Assembly (NCBI RefSeq): GCF_009569385.1
Contig: NZ_WBOF01000001.1
Coordinates: forward strand, 2,614,001 to 2,678,000
DNA length: 64,000 nucleotides
Reading direction: 5' to 3'
Source: Streptomyces kaniharaensis
Lineage (GTDB): Bacteria > Actinomycetota > Actinomycetes > Streptomycetales > Streptomycetaceae
Below, in pieces: positions 61,372 through 64,000 of the stretch; positions within the stretch are counted from its first letter, which is position 1; each line of letters begins with the position of its first letter. The position numbers and the translations under genes are program-made. The notes under the pieces are model-generated. The model saw only the letters and a program-made list of their open reading frames with translations, did not search any database and was not told where the DNA came from.

Positions 61372-62307
61372 TCAGTTCGCGTACCGCAGGGCCAGCACCC
61401 GCCGCCAGCGCACCGTCAGCTCCCCGTACACCCGCAGCGCCTCCACGGTGTCCCCCGCCCGCAGCGCCCGCAGGCCCTCCTCCAGCTCCCCCGCCGAACG
61501 GTCCGCCAGCAACCGCTCCGGCCCCAGCAGATGCACCAGCCCCCCGTAGTCCAGCTCCACCAGCGAGCGCGGATGGAACTCCTCCAGCCACCGCCCGACC
61601 TGCTCCGCCCCCCGCACCAGCTCCCCCTCCGGAACCGCCTCGCGCAGCGCCCGGTAGGCCCGGGCCACCCGGCGGCGCGCCTGTGCCATCGGCGTCAGAT
61701 AGAACAGTGCCGCCGCCCGCGCCTCCCCTTCCCCTTCCCCTTCCTCCTGCGCCCCCGCGGCGAGGTCCTTCCCCTCTCCCGCCGGCACGAAGCAGCGGTC
61801 CTCCTCCCCGAACGGCAGGAACCACCGCACCGGCACCTCCCACCGGCTGGTCAGGATCCACGGCCGCGCGTCCGGGTGCTCGGCCCGCCAGCGCTCCCGG
61901 TCGGCCTCCGCGGCGGCCCGGGCCACCGGCGGCACCGCGGTGTCCAGCAGCGCCACCGGCGCCCCCGCCCGCAGTTCCTCCAGCGCCTGCCAGCTGCGCA
62001 GCCTGGTCGCCCACGGGCAGACGTACAGGACGCCGTCCAGCACCCGCACGTAGGCCCGCTCGCTCTCCCGCTCGGGCAGCGCCCGGGGAGTGCGGGCGAC
62101 CAGCTCCGCCAACGCCTCCCGCTGCTCCGCCAGCACCGCCGCGGCGACCGGCTGGGCGGCCTCCGCCGCGTCCGGCCCGTGCTCCGCCGCGTACGCCTGC
62201 CAGCGCGCCCGCTCGGGCTCCGAGTAGGCGGCCAGGGGCTCGTAGACCCGCAGGTGGGCGGTGTAGGGCGGCTGTACCGAAGTGCGTACGACGGTCACGT
62301 CCTGCAT
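61372..62307 (-). CDS. conserved protein between bldC and vdh (311 aa), unknown function
   Basis: N-terminal MQDVTVVRTSVQPPYTAHLR and YSEPERARWQAYA; contains VLYVCPWATRLRSWQALEEL, SRWEVPVRWFLPFGEEDRCF and a Glu/Gly run (EEGEGEGE). Soluble. It occupies the place of the conserved unnamed gene next to bldC in Streptomyces. Start MQDVTVV (62307) is supported by the conserved beginning. Confidence 0.8.
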   Translation of the reverse strand: MQDVTVVRTSVQPPYTAHLRVYEPLAAYSEPERARWQAYAAEHGPDAAEAAQPVAAAVLAEQREALAELVARTPRALPERESERAYVRVLDGVLYVCPWATRLRSWQALEELRAGAPVALLDTAVPPVARAAAEADRERWRAEHPDARPWILTSRWEVPVRWFLPFGEEDRCFVPAGEGKDLAAGAQEEGEGEGEARAAALFYLTPMAQARRRVARAYRALREAVPEGELVRGAEQVGRWLEEFHPRSLVELDYGGLVHLLGPERLLADRSAGELEEGLRALRAGDTVEALRVYGELTVRWRRVLALRYAN

Positions 62308-62505
62308 GGTCGCACGTGCCGCCCGGAGCCGGGAGGGCGCGGCCCCGAACCGTTCGCGCCCGTACTCCCCACCCCCTCTCGTCTCACCCTGCGGACAACC
62401 GGCACAAGGTCGGACAAGAGGGCGGATCAGCGGCGCGCACGCGACTACTCTTCGCCTTAGGCGCCCGCACCACAGCAGCGGGCCTTCGATACTGGAGTCA
62501 CCACA

Positions 62506-63663
62506 GTGACCGACGTACAGACATCCGCCACGCACCCCGCACCCGGCGTGCTCAGCAGGATCTTCCGTACCGAGCAGGACGGCGCCCCGAGCGACGGCCA
62601 CGAGCAGGTCGTCCTCTGCCACGACCGCAGCTCCGGGCTCAAGGCGATCATCGCCATCCACTCCACCGCGCTGGGCCCCGCCCTCGGCGGCACCCGCTTC
62701 TTCCCGTACGCCTCCGAGGAGGCGGCCCTGGAGGACGCGCTCAACCTGTCCCGCGGGATGTCCTACAAGAACGCGCTGGCCGGGCTCGACCTCGGCGGCG
62801 GCAAGGCCGTCATCATCGGCGACCCGAACAAGGACAAGAACGAGGCGATGCTCCGGGCCTACGGCCGCTTCGTCGAGTCCCTGCGCGGCCGCTACATCAC
62901 CGCCTGCGACGTGGGCACCTACGTGCAGGACATGGACGTCATCGCGCGCGAGACCGAGTTCGTGACCGGCCGCTCGCCCGAGCACGGCGGCGCCGGCGAC
63001 TCGTCCATCCTGACCGCCTTCGGCGTCTTCCAGGGCATGCGGGCCACCGCCCAGGCCCGCTGGGGCCAGCCGACCCTGCGCGGCAAGCGGGTCGGCGTCG
63101 CCGGCGTCGGCAAGGTCGGCCACTACCTGGTCGGCCACCTCGTCGCGGACGGCGCCACCGTCGTCATCACCGACGTCTCCGAGGCCGCCGTCAACCGCGT
63201 CCGTGCGGCCCACCCCGACGTCGAGGTCGTCGCCGACACCGCCGCCCTGCTCCAGGCCAAGCTGGACGTCTACGCCCCCTGCGCGCTCGGCGGCGCGCTG
63301 ACCGACGCCTCGGTGGCCGCGCTGGGCGAGTTCGGCACCTCGATCGTCTGCGGCGCGGCCAACAACCAGCTGGCCCACCCGGGCGTCGAGAAGGACCTCG
63401 CCGACCGCGGCATCCTCTACGCCCCCGACTACCTGGTGAACTCCGGCGGCGTCATCCAGGTCGCCGACGAGATCGAGGGCTTCAACTTCGAGCGGGCCAA
63501 GAACAAGGCCACCAAGATCTTCGACACCACCCTGGAGATCTTCACCCGGGCCGCCGCCGACGGCGTCCCGCCGGCGGTCGCCGCCGACCGCCTCGCCGAG
63601 AAGCGGATGCGCGAGATCAGTGCGCTGCGCACCGTCCTGCTGCCGGGCGCCCGCCGGGGCTGA
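62506..63663 (+). CDS. vdh: valine/leucine dehydrogenase (Glu/Leu/Phe/Val dehydrogenase family)
   Basis: 385 residues. Substrate-binding [20 protein letters not shown], catalytic Lys in [15 protein letters not shown], Asp in [12 protein letters not shown], and the NAD loop [12 protein letters not shown]. Deaminates branched-chain amino acids to 2-oxo acids, supplying acyl-CoA starters and extenders for polyketides and fatty acids. GTG start. Length and position next to the bldC block match Streptomyces vdh. Confidence 0.93.
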   Translation: MTDVQTSATHPAPGVLSRIFRTEQDGAPSDGHEQVVLCHDRSSGLKAIIAIHSTALGPALGGTRFFPYASEEAALEDALNLSRGMSYKNALAGLDLGGGKAVIIGDPNKDKNEAMLRAYGRFVESLRGRYITACDVGTYVQDMDVIARETEFVTGRSPEHGGAGDSSILTAFGVFQGMRATAQARWGQPTLRGKRVGVAGVGKVGHYLVGHLVADGATVVITDVSEAAVNRVRAAHPDVEVVADTAALLQAKLDVYAPCALGGALTDASVAALGEFGTSIVCGAANNQLAHPGVEKDLADRGILYAPDYLVNSGGVIQVADEIEGFNFERAKNKATKIFDTTLEIFTRAAADGVPPAVAADRLAEKRMREISALRTVLLPGARRG

Positions 63664-64000
63664 TCCGCCCGCTCCGGACCCCGCATGCGCGGGGGGCGAG
63701 GGCCCACCCGTCCCCCGCGCATCACGATGTGGAACCGGATTCTCACTTCTGCGCCCGATCGGGTGATCGAGAGTCCCCCTTGGGGGGATAATCGATCCCG
63801 GAACAACGGAACCGAGACACCTCCTGAGGGCGTGCAAACCGCCGCAAAACCTCCTGTGACCTGGGAAGACCCGGTCTCGGGTGCGGTCGGTGCGCGCCAC
63901 GTCACACCGACGACGTACCGTCCAGCGGCGGAAACAGGTACCGTTAATGCTCCAAGGGACGGTCCTCCCATTCGGGCAGGCCGGTCCTGATCATGAACAC
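63664..64000. other. region downstream of vdh to window end
   Basis: Apart from the terminator hairpin, no convincing gene. GGATAAT near 63787 could be part of a -10 element for a gene beyond the right edge; an ATG at 63994 cannot be judged. Confidence 0.4.
63685..63722 (+). terminator. hairpin terminator of vdh
   Basis: 11-bp perfect stem ATGCGCGGGGG/CCCCCGCGCAT with a 16-nt loop, 21 bases after the stop codon. Confidence 0.7.

Overview
The window is high-GC actinobacterial DNA from a Streptomycetaceae chromosome (Streptomyces or Kitasatospora). Evidence: GTG/TTG starts and GTGA stop/start overlaps, SARP and ECF regulators, F420-type enzymes, and the right-hand block hrpA - tRNA-Asp - bldC - conserved protein - valine dehydrogenase, which matches the gene order I know from Streptomyces.

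Left to right: (1) 1-1279, the end of an acyl-CoA carboxylase beta subunit and its epsilon subunit. (2) 1404-8593, two SARP/NB-ARC activators on either side of a tiny secreted-peptide gene, then an 81-residue peptide gene divergent from a flavin-halogenase-like protein whose hallmark residues are lost. (3) 9668-25321, a class V lanthipeptide cluster (lexapeptide/pristinin/cacaoidin type): a LuxR-type regulator, an L7/L12-like small protein, a pseudokinase, three precursor peptides (two identical, from a tandem duplication), an active plus inactive M16 protease pair, a transposase remnant, HopA1-like and phosphotransferase-like synthetase subunits, two tiny membrane/secreted proteins, three ABC transporter proteins, an LLM (F420-type) reductase, an HFCD cysteine decarboxylase and a receiver-only response regulator. 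A perfect 14-bp palindrome sits in the divergent promoter region between the modification and transport operons.

(4) 25338-37734, tRNA-Lys and ordinary chromosomal genes: nucleotidyltransferase, winged-helix protein, SDR, phosphatase, ricin-type lectin, a frameshifted macrodomain gene, a DEAD-box helicase with an extended RG/RD-repeat tail, a lipoprotein, crcB-DUF190-crcB, a zincin and tRNA-Glu. (5) 37800-50885, tRNA-Asp, tRNA-Phe and accessory DNA marked by three copies of the tRNA-Phe 3' end/terminator segment. Module one carries VapBC-type toxin-antitoxin and a pRiA4b ORF-3-like gene. Module two carries plant-cell-wall enzymes (unknown ricin-domain glycosidase-like protein, CE8-GH28 pectinase, GH10-CBM13-GH62 arabinoxylanase) around an ECF sigma factor and a membrane-spanning partner with a repeat stalk and an extracellular domain. 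The sensor-leader-enzyme arrangement is present twice, head to head, with one sensor copy degenerate. I infer a polysaccharide-sensing regulatory unit similar in principle to clostridial SigI/RsgI.

(6) 51035-64000, alpha/beta hydrolase, quinone-oxidoreductase-like gene with a divergent LysR regulator, class C beta-lactamase-like hydrolase, a frameshifted fragment, hrpA, tRNA-Asp, an AT-rich patch, bldC, a conserved protein and vdh.

All calls come from reading motifs and gene context by eye. No database search or folding program was run.
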